NCBI GenBank assembly: GCA_016716565.1
Contig: JADJWC010000001.1
Location: forward strand, 806,001-870,000
Length of the DNA stretch: 64,000 nt
DNA from: a bacterium
GTDB lineage: Bacteria > Bacteroidota > Ignavibacteria > Ignavibacteriales > Ignavibacteriaceae
Direction of reading: 5' to 3'
Part shown: positions 52,026 through 60,832 of the stretch, one piece after another
Numbering within the stretch: the first letter of the stretch is position 1
Layout of the letters: the number at the start of each line of letters is the position of its first letter
Notes under the pieces: model-generated
Seen by the model: the letters and a program-made list of their open reading frames with translations, nothing else
The model's database searches: none
What the model was told of the DNA's origin: nothing
Made by a program: the position numbers and the translations under genes

Positions 52026-54701
52026 TTACGATACCATCGGGTTTAATTTGTCAGGATTTATCTCTAAATCCTTTTTTGCTTTTTCAAGAACCGTTTCTTT
52101 TAACTTTCCTTCTTTTATTAAAGCACCAAGAGTTGCGTAAACTATGTGCTTGTAATCAACCTCAAAGAAATCTCTGAGTGCTTTCCTCGATCCGCTTCTT
52201 CCGAATCCATCAGTTCCCAATGAATAAAGTGTTCCGGGGAACCACTTTGAAATTGAATCGGGAAGTGCCTTCACATAATCTGATGCTGCTACAAAAACTC
52301 CCTCTTCCTTCGAGAGAGTTTGAGTGATGTAAGATGTTTTTTGCTTCTTATCCGGGTTCAGCATATTCCATCTTTCAACATCAAGAGCTTCTCTCCTCAA
52401 TTCTTTGTAGCTCGTAACGCTCCAAACATCAGCGGCTACTTTATAATCCTTTTCAAGAATTTCCTGTGCTTTAAGAACTTCATTTAAAATTGTTCCACTT
52501 CCGAAAAGTTGAGCTTTAAGTTTCGCATCCTTCATACTTGAAGGTTTGAACTTATACATTCCTTTTAGAATGCCATCCTTCGCACCTTTCGGCATTTCAG
52601 GCATTGCGTAGTTTTCATTCATCACGGTGATGTAGTAGTAAATGTTTTCCTGATCTTCAAACATTCTTTTAATTCCATCACGAATTATTACCGCAAGCTC
52701 GAAAGCAAAAGCAGGATCGTAGGCAACCATATTTGGAATTGCATAAGCCAGCAAATGACTATGTCCATCCTGATGCTGAAGTCCTTCTCCATTAAGAGTT
52801 GTTCTTCCCGCAGTCCCACCAATTAAAAATCCTTTTGCACCGATGTCACCGGCAGCCCAGGCAAGATCGCCGACTCTCTGTAATCCAAACATCGAATAAT
52901 AAATGAAGAAAGGAATCATATTTATTCCGTGAGTTGAGTAAGCAGTTCCTGCAGCTATGAATGATGACATTGAACCTGCTTCTGTAATTCCTTCTTCGAG
53001 TATTTGTCCGTTCTTAATTTCTTTGTAGTAGAGAAGGCTGTCTGCATCGACTGGTTCATACAACTGTCCTGCGTGTGCATATATCCCAACTTGTCTGAAA
53101 AGTGATTCCATTCCAAAAGTTCTTGCTTCATCAGGAACTATCGGAACAATATTTTTTCCAATCTCAGCATCTTTCAAAAGCTTTGCAAGAATTCTCACAA
53201 ACACCATCGTCGTTGAAACTTCTCTTCCTTCCGTACCTTTGTAAAATTCTTCGAAGAGAGATTCATCGGGAGTTTTTATCGGTTTCAGATTTGTCTTTCT
53301 TGAAGGAACAAATCCACCGAGAGTTTTTCTTCTTTCTTTAAGATATTTTATTTCAGAGCTGTCGTCATCCGGTCTGAAGAATGGATCGTTATGTATCTGC
53401 TCATCTGAAATTGGAATTCCAAAACGTGCACGGAATTCTTTCATCTCATCTTCATTTAATTTTTTCTGTTGGTGAGTAATGTTTTTTCCTTCACCGCTTT
53501 CACCAAGCCCATAACCTTTTATTGTTTTAGCTAGAATAACTGTCGGCGAACCTTTGTGATTTACAGCAGCACTGAAAGCCGCATAAACCTTTTCGGGATC
53601 GTGTCCGCCTCTTTTCATTTTTTTCAATTCTTCATCGGACATACCAGAAACCATTTCCTTCAGCTCTTCATCAGCACCAAAGAAATGTTCGCGAATGTAA
53701 CTTCCACCTTCAACAGTGTATTTCTGATATTGACCATCAACAACTTCACCCATTCGCTTAATAAGTTTTCCGTCTTTATCTTTTTCAAGAAGCGGATCCC
53801 AATCTTCACCCCAGATAACTTTTATCACATTCCATCCTGCACCACGAAAAGCTGCTTCGAGTTCCTGTATAATTTTTCCGTTACCGCGAACAGGTCCGTC
53901 AAGTCTTTGCAAATTGCAGTTGATTACAAAAATTAAATTATCAAGCTGCTCTCTCGAAGCGAGAGTGATTGCACCGAGAGTTTCAGGTTCATCAGTTTCA
54001 CCGTCACCAAGAAATGCCCAGACCTTGCTTCCTGTATCGCGTTTCAAACCTCGATCTTCGAGATAACGATTAAAGCGTGCCTGGTAAATTGCAGTGATTG
54101 GTCCGAGTCCCATTGACACTGTCGGAAATTCCCAGAACTCCGGCATCAGCCACGGATGAGGATAAGAAGAAAGTCCGCCGCCTTTTGCAAACTCTCTTCT
54201 GAAATTTTTTATTTTCTCTTTTGAAATTCTTCCTTCAAGAAAAGCGCGAGCATAAATTCCCGGTGAAGCGTGTCCCTGGAAATAAATCTGGTCGCCGTCG
54301 TAACCTTCACCTTTTCCTCTGAAGAAATGATTGAAGCCGATCTCATACAAAGTTGCAGCACTTGCATAAGTTGAAATGTGTCCGCCGATTCCTTCTTCCA
54401 TCTTGTTTGCATTCACAACCATCGCCATTGCATTCCAGCGGATGAGAGATTTTATTCTTCTTTCAATTTCCCTGTTGCCCGGGAAAGGCGGCTGCTTTTC
54501 TCTCGGGATTGTATTTATGTACGGAGTGTTTGCAGTGAAAGGAATCTGAACTCCGGCTTTGTGTGCACGTATCTGAAGCTGCTGTAAAAGTTCTCTAACT
54601 CTTTCAGGTCCGCCGTGTTCAAAGACATAATCGAGCGAGTAAAGCCACTCGCTGGTTTCTATTTCTTCAATTTCAGGATTTCGTTTATAATCCTTAGCCA
54701 T
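52026..54701 (-). CDS. aceE: Pyruvate dehydrogenase E1, homodimeric type
   Basis: 891 residues, typical of the AceE homodimer. Features: EIEEIETSEWLYSLDYV at the start, thiamine diphosphate motif GDGETDEPETLGAITLA with NCNLQRLDG (~235-270), SMGLGPITAIYQ, and GLQHQDGHSHLLA (active-site His). It decarboxylates pyruvate and acetylates E2 of the complex encoded downstream. Operon order is aceE, aceF, lpdA. No PdhR-type regulator is adjacent. Confidence 0.96.
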   Translation of the reverse strand: MAKDYKRNPEIEEIETSEWLYSLDYVFEHGGPERVRELLQQLQIRAHKAGVQIPFTANTPYINTIPREKQPPFPGNREIERRIKSLIRWNAMAMVVNANKMEEGIGGHISTYASAATLYEIGFNHFFRGKGEGYDGDQIYFQGHASPGIYARAFLEGRISKEKIKNFRREFAKGGGLSSYPHPWLMPEFWEFPTVSMGLGPITAIYQARFNRYLEDRGLKRDTGSKVWAFLGDGETDEPETLGAITLASREQLDNLIFVINCNLQRLDGPVRGNGKIIQELEAAFRGAGWNVIKVIWGEDWDPLLEKDKDGKLIKRMGEVVDGQYQKYTVEGGSYIREHFFGADEELKEMVSGMSDEELKKMKRGGHDPEKVYAAFSAAVNHKGSPTVILAKTIKGYGLGESGEGKNITHQQKKLNEDEMKEFRARFGIPISDEQIHNDPFFRPDDDSSEIKYLKERRKTLGGFVPSRKTNLKPIKTPDESLFEEFYKGTEGREVSTTMVFVRILAKLLKDAEIGKNIVPIVPDEARTFGMESLFRQVGIYAHAGQLYEPVDADSLLYYKEIKNGQILEEGITEAGSMSSFIAAGTAYSTHGINMIPFFIYYSMFGLQRVGDLAWAAGDIGAKGFLIGGTAGRTTLNGEGLQHQDGHSHLLAYAIPNMVAYDPAFAFELAVIIRDGIKRMFEDQENIYYYITVMNENYAMPEMPKGAKDGILKGMYKFKPSSMKDAKLKAQLFGSGTILNEVLKAQEILEKDYKVAADVWSVTSYKELRREALDVERWNMLNPDKKQKTSYITQTLSKEEGVFVAASDYVKALPDSISKWFPGTLYSLGTDGFGRSGSRKALRDFFEVDYKHIVYATLGALIKEGKLKETVLEKAKKDLEINPDKLNPMVS

Positions 54702-54829
54702 AAATTTCCTTAGTTAGCTAATAAAAATGTTAGAATTCTGCTTAAAAAATGAATTTTACTGAATGTTTTAGCCAGAAATCGAGACGTCAAATTAATTGAA
54801 TAACGAGTTAAATACAAGGTAGTGGAGGC

Positions 54830-54866
54830 AATTAAAAATTAACAATTAAAAATGAAAAATTAGAAT
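54830..54866. repeat. AT-rich ATTAACAATT-type repeat
   Basis: GCAATTAAAAATTAACAATTA followed by AAAATGAAAAATTAG. It is a direct relative of 10921-10951, located upstream of the Asp-box gene. Low complexity, so weak. Confidence 0.35.
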
Positions 54867-54945
54867 TAACATCTTTTACTCTAAAGTGACTTTCTCACTT
54901 TAATTACTTAAGTTTCTGTTAAGTTAAATTTTGATGGAGCGTAAA

Positions 54946-57102
54946 ATGCGAACCCTTAAAATATCTCTCTTGGTTTTTATTCTTTCGATTACTATATCTG
55001 CACAAAACTTTTGGCAGCAAACAAATGGACCTTACAGTGGTGCTGCAGTAAATGATTTTCTTCAATACGATGACAGTACAATTTTTCTTGCCACTGACGA
55101 AGGAATAATCCGATCTTTAGATAATGGTGAAACTTGGTCTAAAATTAATGGACAATATTTAGATGCAAAAATTAGATGTATTGCAAAAGATCATTTTGGT
55201 GTTTTATGGTTAAGCAACACTATATTTTCCCCTGGATTATTCAGATCAACCGACCAAGGTAATACTTGGCAATTTATCAATTATAACTACGCTGCAGATA
55301 TTAAATATATTTTTATTCCTTATAAGGATACGATAATGTTAGGGACTTCTGATATGGGTATAATAAGAACATTCAACGGTGGAACTACTTGGAACCAAGT
55401 TAATAATGGACTTCAGTATCTGGGTGTTTATAAAATTATCTTGATTGCTGACGGGTCCATATTAGTCGGAAGTATTGGGGGAGGAGTTTACAAATCAACA
55501 AACTGGGGTGATTTGTGGATTGCTTCAAATACAGGTCTGCCAGCAAATTCTCAAGGACGTAGATATGCTCAATCCTTTTGTGAAATTAATCCGGGTCAAA
55601 TTCTTACTGGCACTCCGTTAGGAATATACTTTTCGTCTGACTACGGAGAAACATGGACTTATAAGAATAACGGACTTAGCGAGATAACAGCAAGTTCCAT
55701 TATTAAAGACACAAATAATTACATTTATGCGGGTATTGTATTTGGAGGTGGCGTTTATCGTTCCACCAATGGAGGCGACTATTGGTATCATCTAGGTTTA
55801 GGTTTAACTATAAATACACTAGGGTGGGACTCGGAATCTAGACTGAACGCTTGTAGTTCTAGTCAAGGATTATTCAGGTTTGTAAGTGAAGATTCAACCT
55901 GGTTTCAAGTTTATAACCAAAGCTATACACCTGTAGAAGTGGATAATTTATGGATTACTGATGGGGGGAACATAGTTGCAACCACACCCTGGTGGGGTCT
56001 TCAGTATACAACAAATAATGGTGAAAACTGGAAGAGATTAAATTATAATGGTCCAGGAACATTTTACGATATGGTAACAATAAATGATAGTACATTTATA
56101 GGCTCAGGTTCGGGACCTGCCTATTTAAGTAATGATACTGGTAATACATGGACTGAAACTGGACCTTATAGATCTTACGCTTCATTTTATGAACCAATAA
56201 CTCAAACGGTTTATTTAGGAGGATATGATGAGTTTAATAGCATCTGGGGAATTTATAATTCAAGTGATTTTGGACAAAGTTGGACATTACTTCAAGATTT
56301 TCCAATCGCAGCTTATGTTCAAACAGTATTAGATATCTACGTGACGAGAAATAATCAAGTGATTCTAACTACCTTTAGATATACATATTACCCCAGTGGA
56401 CAAATTTCCAGATTTTATAGATCTACTGATCATGGTCAATCATGGGAGATGATATACGAGAATCAGATTGATTTTATTACACACATTATCGAAGATGCAA
56501 ATTCAACGCTATACGCACTAGTAGACACGAAACTTTTAATATCTGAAGACGGAGGCATTTCCTGGTTTACAAGAACGATTCCAGAATCAGACATGATAGT
56601 AGCTGATCATTCTGGTAGAATATATAGAAATGCCGGAATCGGTGTCCAGTATTCTTCAGATAAAGGTATAACATGGATTCCTGTAGATAATTCTGGTCTA
56701 AATAATTGGGTAAATGAAATGGCAATTAATCAAAATAATAGAATTTACTTAGCCACTACAAGTGGAGTTTATTTTGGTGAAGGAGATAGCATAGTTGTTT
56801 CTGTTGAAAATACCGAACCAGCGAAAACATTTTTCCTCTCCCAAAACTACCCCAACCCGTTTAATCCGGTTACGAAAATAAAATACAGCATACCGCAAGA
56901 CGTAAGAGGTGAGAAGCAAGAAGTAATGTTAAAAATTTATGATGTGCTTGGAAGAGAAATTGCAACACTCGTTAACGAAGAAAAACCTGCCGGTGAGTAT
57001 GAAGTTGAGTTTGATGGTTCTGCACTCCCAAGCGGGATTTATTTTTATCGACTAAAGGCTGGAGCCTTTTCGGAAACGAGGAAGATGGTTTTATTAAAGT
57101 AG
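54946..57102 (+). CDS. Secreted Asp-box (BNR) repeat protein with T9SS sorting domain
   Basis: 718 residues from the ATG at 54946, preceded by GGAG 8 bases upstream; TTG and ATG codons at 54931/54934 were rejected. Signal peptide MRTLKISLLVFILSITISA. About twelve Asp-box repeats (S/T-x-D-x-G-x-T-W) run through ~40-600, for example SLDNGETW, STDQGNTW, SSDYGETW, STDHGQSW and SSDKGITW, which implies two beta-propellers. The C-terminus is a type A T9SS sorting domain (SQNYPNPFNPVTKIKYSIP ... KMVLLK). It is exported and surface-located or released. No sialidase active-site residues were recognised, so a binding role is as likely as an enzyme. Confidence 0.88.
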   Translation: MRTLKISLLVFILSITISAQNFWQQTNGPYSGAAVNDFLQYDDSTIFLATDEGIIRSLDNGETWSKINGQYLDAKIRCIAKDHFGVLWLSNTIFSPGLFRSTDQGNTWQFINYNYAADIKYIFIPYKDTIMLGTSDMGIIRTFNGGTTWNQVNNGLQYLGVYKIILIADGSILVGSIGGGVYKSTNWGDLWIASNTGLPANSQGRRYAQSFCEINPGQILTGTPLGIYFSSDYGETWTYKNNGLSEITASSIIKDTNNYIYAGIVFGGGVYRSTNGGDYWYHLGLGLTINTLGWDSESRLNACSSSQGLFRFVSEDSTWFQVYNQSYTPVEVDNLWITDGGNIVATTPWWGLQYTTNNGENWKRLNYNGPGTFYDMVTINDSTFIGSGSGPAYLSNDTGNTWTETGPYRSYASFYEPITQTVYLGGYDEFNSIWGIYNSSDFGQSWTLLQDFPIAAYVQTVLDIYVTRNNQVILTTFRYTYYPSGQISRFYRSTDHGQSWEMIYENQIDFITHIIEDANSTLYALVDTKLLISEDGGISWFTRTIPESDMIVADHSGRIYRNAGIGVQYSSDKGITWIPVDNSGLNNWVNEMAINQNNRIYLATTSGVYFGEGDSIVVSVENTEPAKTFFLSQNYPNPFNPVTKIKYSIPQDVRGEKQEVMLKIYDVLGREIATLVNEEKPAGEYEVEFDGSALPSGIYFYRLKAGAFSETRKMVLLK

Positions 57103-57116
57103 TTAGAAGTTAGTAG

Positions 57117-57141
57117 GGGCGAGTCGGTGACTCGCCCTTTT
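57117..57141 (+). terminator. Terminator after Asp-box gene
   Basis: 9-bp perfect stem GGGCGAGTC / GACTCGCCC with GGT loop, followed by TTTTTATTAG. Confidence 0.88.
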
Positions 57142-57451
57142 TATTAGTGCCACAATTATTTTTTTCAAGTATTTGGTTCGATTTCAAGGTAGATTAGTTG
57201 TATTTACTTTGTAAATGATTTGGTTCTAATATTCTGCCAATGCCAATAACTTGCCGTAATTTCGATCCAAAGAATATGAGTCGATTGTTAGGCAAATTGT
57301 TAATATCTGCCTAGACAATGATTATACTTATATAGATTTGTATTTTCCCCTCCTGACCGAGGAGGGGACGAAAGGGAGGAGGGAGATTTTCACCACCCCG
57401 TCACTAAAGTGACACCCCTCCTCACAAGTTAGGAGGGGATAAGAATTAATA
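57142..57451. other. 310-base convergent intergenic region with palindromic block
   Basis: No gene is seen. The second half (57347-57438) holds CCCCTCC...GGAGGGG at 57347-57367, a TCAC...GTGA hairpin at 57401-57412 and CCCCTCCT...AGGAGGGG at 57415-57438. The GC-rich block is unlike the AT-rich surroundings. It follows the Asp-box gene and precedes the end of the PhoH gene (minus strand). Confidence 0.5.
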
Positions 57452-58789
57452 TCACAACAAATTACTCGCAAGCTCAGCCAGCTCGCTACGTTCACCTTTT
57501 TCAAGATTTATGTGAGCATACAATTTCTGTCCTTTGAATCGATCAATCAAATAAGATAAACCATTTGATTGTCCATCGAGATAAGGATGATCTATCTGGT
57601 AAATATCTCCGGTGAAAACTAATTTCGATCCTTCACCTGCACGGGTGATAATAGTTTTTATTTCGTGCGGAGTTAGATTCTGTGCTTCATCAACTATAAA
57701 GAAAATTCTCTGCAAACTTCTTCCGCGAATATATGACAGCGGTTCAATGACAAGCTTTTCTTCTTTTATTAATGAATCGATCAACTGATGATTTTTATCT
57801 GTCTCCGGAAATTGATCCTGAATCACTTTTAAATTGTCCCACAAAGGAGTCATATACGGTGCAAGCTTGCTTTCAACATCACCGGGAAGAAAGCCGATAT
57901 CTTTGTTGCTGAGTGGAACAATCGGTCTGGCAACAAAAATCTGCCGATAATATTTTCTTACATGAAGCGCACTAGCTAAAGCGAGTAAAGTTTTTCCTGT
58001 TCCTGCTTTTCCTGTCAATGAAACCAGCTGAATATCGTGATTCGTTAAAGCATCAACTGCAAAAGTTTGCTCTGCGTTTCGTGGAGTAATTCCATAAATA
58101 ACGTTTTTATCGACTTTTCTTAAATGCTCTTTATTCTGATCAAGATTTGCAAGAACAGAACGGTTTCCATTCCGAAGGATAAAATATTTATTTGCTAAAG
58201 CTTCTCCATTCAATCTGTCCAGCAAAGGTTCTGCCGCAACTTCAAACGGCGGCTGGAAGAGTTCAATAATTTTATCATCGTCAAAATCTTCTATTACCTG
58301 CTTACCGCTGTATAATTCTTCAATACTTCCTATTCGGTCTGTTGTATAATCTTCAGCAGGAATGCCAAGTGCTTTAGCTTTCATCCGAAGGTTAACATCT
58401 TTAGTAACAAGAATAACAGTATTAGTTTCTTTGTACTTCTTCTGCCATTCGAGTGCAGTTCCAAGTATTCTATGATCGGGAGTATCTTCTTTGAATACTT
58501 CGCGAATCTCTTGTGAAATTCCGCGAGAAATAGCAATGCGCAATTGTCCACGACCTTCACCCATCGAAACGCCGCCGTTAAAAATATCCTGACCAGTAAG
58601 TGAATCAAGTGTGCGTGAGAATTCTCTTGCATTTAAGTTTATTACCTGGCTTCCTCTTTTGAATTGATCAAGTTCTTCCAGAACAGTCAGAGGAATTACA
58701 ACATCATTTTCCTGGAATTGGTTTATGCACGAAGAATCGTGAAGGATGACGTTTGTATCCAGAATGAAAATTTTTGGTTTTTTACTCAT
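57452..58789 (-). CDS. PIN-PhoH fusion ATPase (PhoH2-like)
   Basis: 445 residues: an N-terminal PIN ribonuclease domain (~5-135; FILDTNVILHDSS, LTVLEELDQFK, TKDVNLRMKAKALG with acidic residues) and a C-terminal PhoH ATPase (~235-440; Walker A LTGKAGTGKT, Walker B FIVDEAQN, GDIYQIDHP). PIN-PhoH proteins are RNA helicase/nuclease-type enzymes of the PhoH2 class, some paired with antitoxins elsewhere. Length and order match the housekeeping YlaK/PhoH2 type. No antitoxin gene is adjacent. Confidence 0.9.
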   Translation of the reverse strand: MSKKPKIFILDTNVILHDSSCINQFQENDVVIPLTVLEELDQFKRGSQVINLNAREFSRTLDSLTGQDIFNGGVSMGEGRGQLRIAISRGISQEIREVFKEDTPDHRILGTALEWQKKYKETNTVILVTKDVNLRMKAKALGIPAEDYTTDRIGSIEELYSGKQVIEDFDDDKIIELFQPPFEVAAEPLLDRLNGEALANKYFILRNGNRSVLANLDQNKEHLRKVDKNVIYGITPRNAEQTFAVDALTNHDIQLVSLTGKAGTGKTLLALASALHVRKYYRQIFVARPIVPLSNKDIGFLPGDVESKLAPYMTPLWDNLKVIQDQFPETDKNHQLIDSLIKEEKLVIEPLSYIRGRSLQRIFFIVDEAQNLTPHEIKTIITRAGEGSKLVFTGDIYQIDHPYLDGQSNGLSYLIDRFKGQKLYAHINLEKGERSELAELASNLL

Positions 58790-58986
58790 TAAAGGTTAAA
58801 TGAATGGTTTAAATGGAACTTACTTAATGAATTATTTTGTGCAGCAACTATGATTTGAACTATTGAGAGTATCTTCAAAAAAATATCTCTATTGTTAAGA
58901 ACAGATTAATTTTCATTGCAATTATAATAAATCTTGATTTAAATAACATCCCGTCAGAATTAATCTATTATTAAAGTTTGTTAACA

Positions 58987-59018
58987 ATTGTATGAGAAAA
59001 CTACACAACTTATATTTG
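58987..59018 (+). promoter_or_regulatory. Candidate Bacteroidota-type promoter for carA
   Basis: ATTG at 58987-58990, then 20 bases, then TATATTTG at 59011-59018. This matches the known -33 TTTG / -7 TAnnTTTG layout of Bacteroidota sigma factors, except the first T. Transcription would start near 59025 and give a leader of about 175 bases. Whether Ignavibacteria use this promoter is not known to me. Confidence 0.45.
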
Positions 59019-59096
59019 TCTCAAATTTTCTATTGAGTAGTGAGAGCAAGAGTTAAAATTTCAGATATTGTTTTACGAATAAATTTTTTATGAACC

Positions 59097-59125
59097 AGTC
59101 CGGTAATTGCCGGACTATTTTTTTG
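59097..59125 (+). terminator. Terminator-like hairpin in carA leader (possible attenuator)
   Basis: GTCCGG / CCGGAC stem with a TAATTG loop, then ATTTTTTTG. It lies ~80 bases before carA, downstream of the candidate promoter, and no other gene ends here on this strand. An attenuation role is an inference. Confidence 0.6.
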
Positions 59126-59201
59126 CTTTAAAGTGATATGTCGAACAAAAATGAAACGAAAGAGATGATATCTTTTCTGCCAGAGGCGGACAGGTAAAAA
59201 G

Positions 59202-60281
59202 ATGTCATCTCTAAAAAGTAAAACAGCAAAATTAATTTTAGAAGACGGTTCCGAGTTTGAAGGAATCAGCTTTGGGTATGAAGGAAATACAAACGGGGAA
59301 GTAGTCTTCAATACCGGTATGGTTGGTTATCCGGAAACCTTAACTGATCCAAGCTATCGCGGACAAATTCTTGTCTGCACTTTTCCATTAATTGGCAACT
59401 ATGGAATTCCTGACAGAGAAAAATCTAATGGAGTTTCAAAAAATTTTGAATCCGATTCCATTCATGTTCGTGGATTAATAGTTTCAAATTATTCAGATGA
59501 ATATTCACACTGGAGTGCAAAAAGTTCACTTGGCGATTGGTTGAAGGATGAAAAAATTCCTGCGATCACTGGAATTGACACACGAATGCTTACAAGAAAA
59601 CTGCGCGACAAGGGAACGATGCTTGGAAAGATAGTTATAGCTGAAAATGATAAAGTCGAAATTACTGATCCGAATGCTACAGATCTGGTAAAAGAAGTAT
59701 CAGTAAAAGAACCTGTTGAGTATTCCGCCGGTAGTAAAAAAATAATTTTAGTTGATTGCGGAACTAAGAATAACATCATTCGTGCTTTTCTCGGAAGAAA
59801 CATTTCCGTAATCCGTGTTCCATACGATTATGATTTTACATCAATCAAAGCAAACGGAATAATGCTTTCAAATGGCCCCGGTGATCCTAAGATGAATGTT
59901 GAAACTATTGAACATACAAAGAAAGCAATGGAGACAAATATTCCGATTCTTGGAATTTGTCTTGGTTCTCAAATACTTGCGCTTGCTGCAGGTGCTGATA
60001 CTTACAAATTAAAATATGGTCATCGCGGGCACAATCAGCCATGCAATGAAATGGGAACAAAAAGATGTTACATAACTTCGCAGAATCATGGTTATGCAGT
60101 TAAGTCAGATACACTTCCGCAGGATTGGCGCGAGTGGTTTATTAATGATAATGATGGAACAAATGAAGGAATAATTCACATATCAAAACCATTTTTTGCA
60201 GCGCAGTTTCATCCTGAAGCTTCTCCGGGTCCGGATGACTGTGAGTTTATATTTGATATGTTTGTTAGAGCTCTCAAATAG
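59202..60281 (+). CDS. carA: Carbamoyl-phosphate synthase small (glutaminase) subunit, CAD-like
   Basis: 359 residues: an N-terminal CPS-small domain (FNTGMVGYPETLTDPSYRGQ, PLIGNYGIP, GIDTRMLTRKLRDKG) and a class I glutaminase domain (GICLGSQILALAAGA with nucleophile Cys253; QNHGYAV; FHPEASPGP with His and Glu). It releases ammonia from glutamine for CarB. The 'FNTGMVGYPE' block and the GHRGHNQP loop resemble eukaryotic CAD/CPS1 rather than E. coli CarA. The usual CLGHQ motif reads CLGSQ here. A repeat follows at once, so carB is not directly adjacent. Confidence 0.95.
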   Translation: MSSLKSKTAKLILEDGSEFEGISFGYEGNTNGEVVFNTGMVGYPETLTDPSYRGQILVCTFPLIGNYGIPDREKSNGVSKNFESDSIHVRGLIVSNYSDEYSHWSAKSSLGDWLKDEKIPAITGIDTRMLTRKLRDKGTMLGKIVIAENDKVEITDPNATDLVKEVSVKEPVEYSAGSKKIILVDCGTKNNIIRAFLGRNISVIRVPYDYDFTSIKANGIMLSNGPGDPKMNVETIEHTKKAMETNIPILGICLGSQILALAAGADTYKLKYGHRGHNQPCNEMGTKRCYITSQNHGYAVKSDTLPQDWREWFINDNDGTNEGIIHISKPFFAAQFHPEASPGPDDCEFIFDMFVRALK

Positions 60282-60283
60282 TA

Positions 60284-60349
60284 TTGTCATTCCGGAGGAG
60301 CGAAGCGACATCCGGAATCTAGATTCTGCTTTCGCAGGAATGACAGCAT
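60284..60349. repeat. Dispersed hairpin repeat, copy 6
   Basis: Ends ATTGTCATTCCGGAGGAGCG and TCGCAGGAATGACAGC, with CATCCGGAATC and AGATTCTGC in the centre. It starts 3 bases after the carA stop. Confidence 0.75.
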
Positions 60350-60373
60350 AGCTCTGGTTTTTTAATATTTAAA

Positions 60374-60450
60374 AGATGCTGGAACAAGCCTGCATGCCGG
60401 TTCAGCATGACAAGAAAGAGAACTGTCATCCTGAATTCATTTCAGGATCT
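60374..60450. repeat. Dispersed hairpin repeat, copy 7 (left flank of GIY-YIG gene)
   Basis: GATGCTGGAACAAGC...TTCAGCATGAC followed by TGTCATCCTGAATTCATTTC and AGGATC. The same two-part unit recurs at 60763-60823 on the other side of the GIY-YIG gene, in direct orientation. Confidence 0.8.
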
Positions 60451-60474
60451 GCGTTGGCCGGGTGATAAATCAGT

Positions 60475-60762
60475 ATGAAAAACTATTATGTGTATATAAT
60501 AACAAATAACTCAAAAACGCTTTATATCGGAGTGACCGATGATTTAATGAGGAGAGTATATGAACATAAAAATAAATTGATCGACGGCTTTACAAAAAAA
60601 TACAATCTGACAAAGCTAGTTTACTTTGAAACTTTTAATAGAATTGAGGATGCAATTAGAAGAGAAAAGCAGTTGAAAAATTGGCATCGACAGTGGAAAG
60701 TAAATTTAATCGAATCAGTCAATAAGGACTGGGAAGATCTTTCTATGGAATTTGGAAACTGA
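60475..60762 (+). CDS. GIY-YIG nuclease-domain protein
   Basis: 95-residue single-domain protein of the UPF0213/UvrC-N-like group: YVYIITNNSKTLYIGVTDD (GIY-YIG core), LMRRVYEHK, KLVYFETFNRIEDAIRREKQL. This is a possible small endonuclease. It lies between carA and carB and is bracketed by two direct copies of a dispersed repeat, which suggests insertion into the operon. A role in moving these repeats is inferred only from position. The start is ATG; the ribosome-binding site is not obvious. Confidence 0.87.
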   Translation: MKNYYVYIITNNSKTLYIGVTDDLMRRVYEHKNKLIDGFTKKYNLTKLVYFETFNRIEDAIRREKQLKNWHRQWKVNLIESVNKDWEDLSMEFGN

Positions 60763-60823
60763 GATGCTGAAACAAGTTCAGCATGACAGCCGCCAATGTC
60801 ATCCTGAATTTATTTCAGGATCA
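60763..60823. repeat. Dispersed hairpin repeat, copy 8 (right flank of GIY-YIG gene)
   Basis: GATGCTGAAACAAGTTCAGC then ATGACAGCCGCCAATGTCATC then CTGAATTTATTTCAGGATC. It matches copy 7 in order and orientation, and lies just before carB (ATG at 60833). Confidence 0.8.
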
Positions 60824-60832
60824 GGATAAATT

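Larger units (their letters stand above)
58790..59201. other. 412-base leader and divergent promoter region upstream of carA
   Basis: No gene is seen apart from a possible 14-codon leader ORF (ATG at 58992, stop TGA). The region holds a promoter-like pair and a terminator-like hairpin about 90-100 bases before carA (separate entries). A minus-strand frame at 59030-59311 overlaps carA and lacks any family motif. Confidence 0.5.

Noticed and set aside
57452..58789. PhoH2-type toxin-antitoxin pair
   Set aside because: No antitoxin-like small gene lies upstream; the PIN-PhoH fusion also occurs as a housekeeping protein.
59030..59311. Minus-strand frame over the carA leader and start
   Set aside because: It is antisense to the conserved carA N-terminus and covers the leader hairpin; no motif is seen.
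59497..59803. Long minus-strand frame in carA
   Set aside because: It is a shadow of the strongly conserved carA reading frame.
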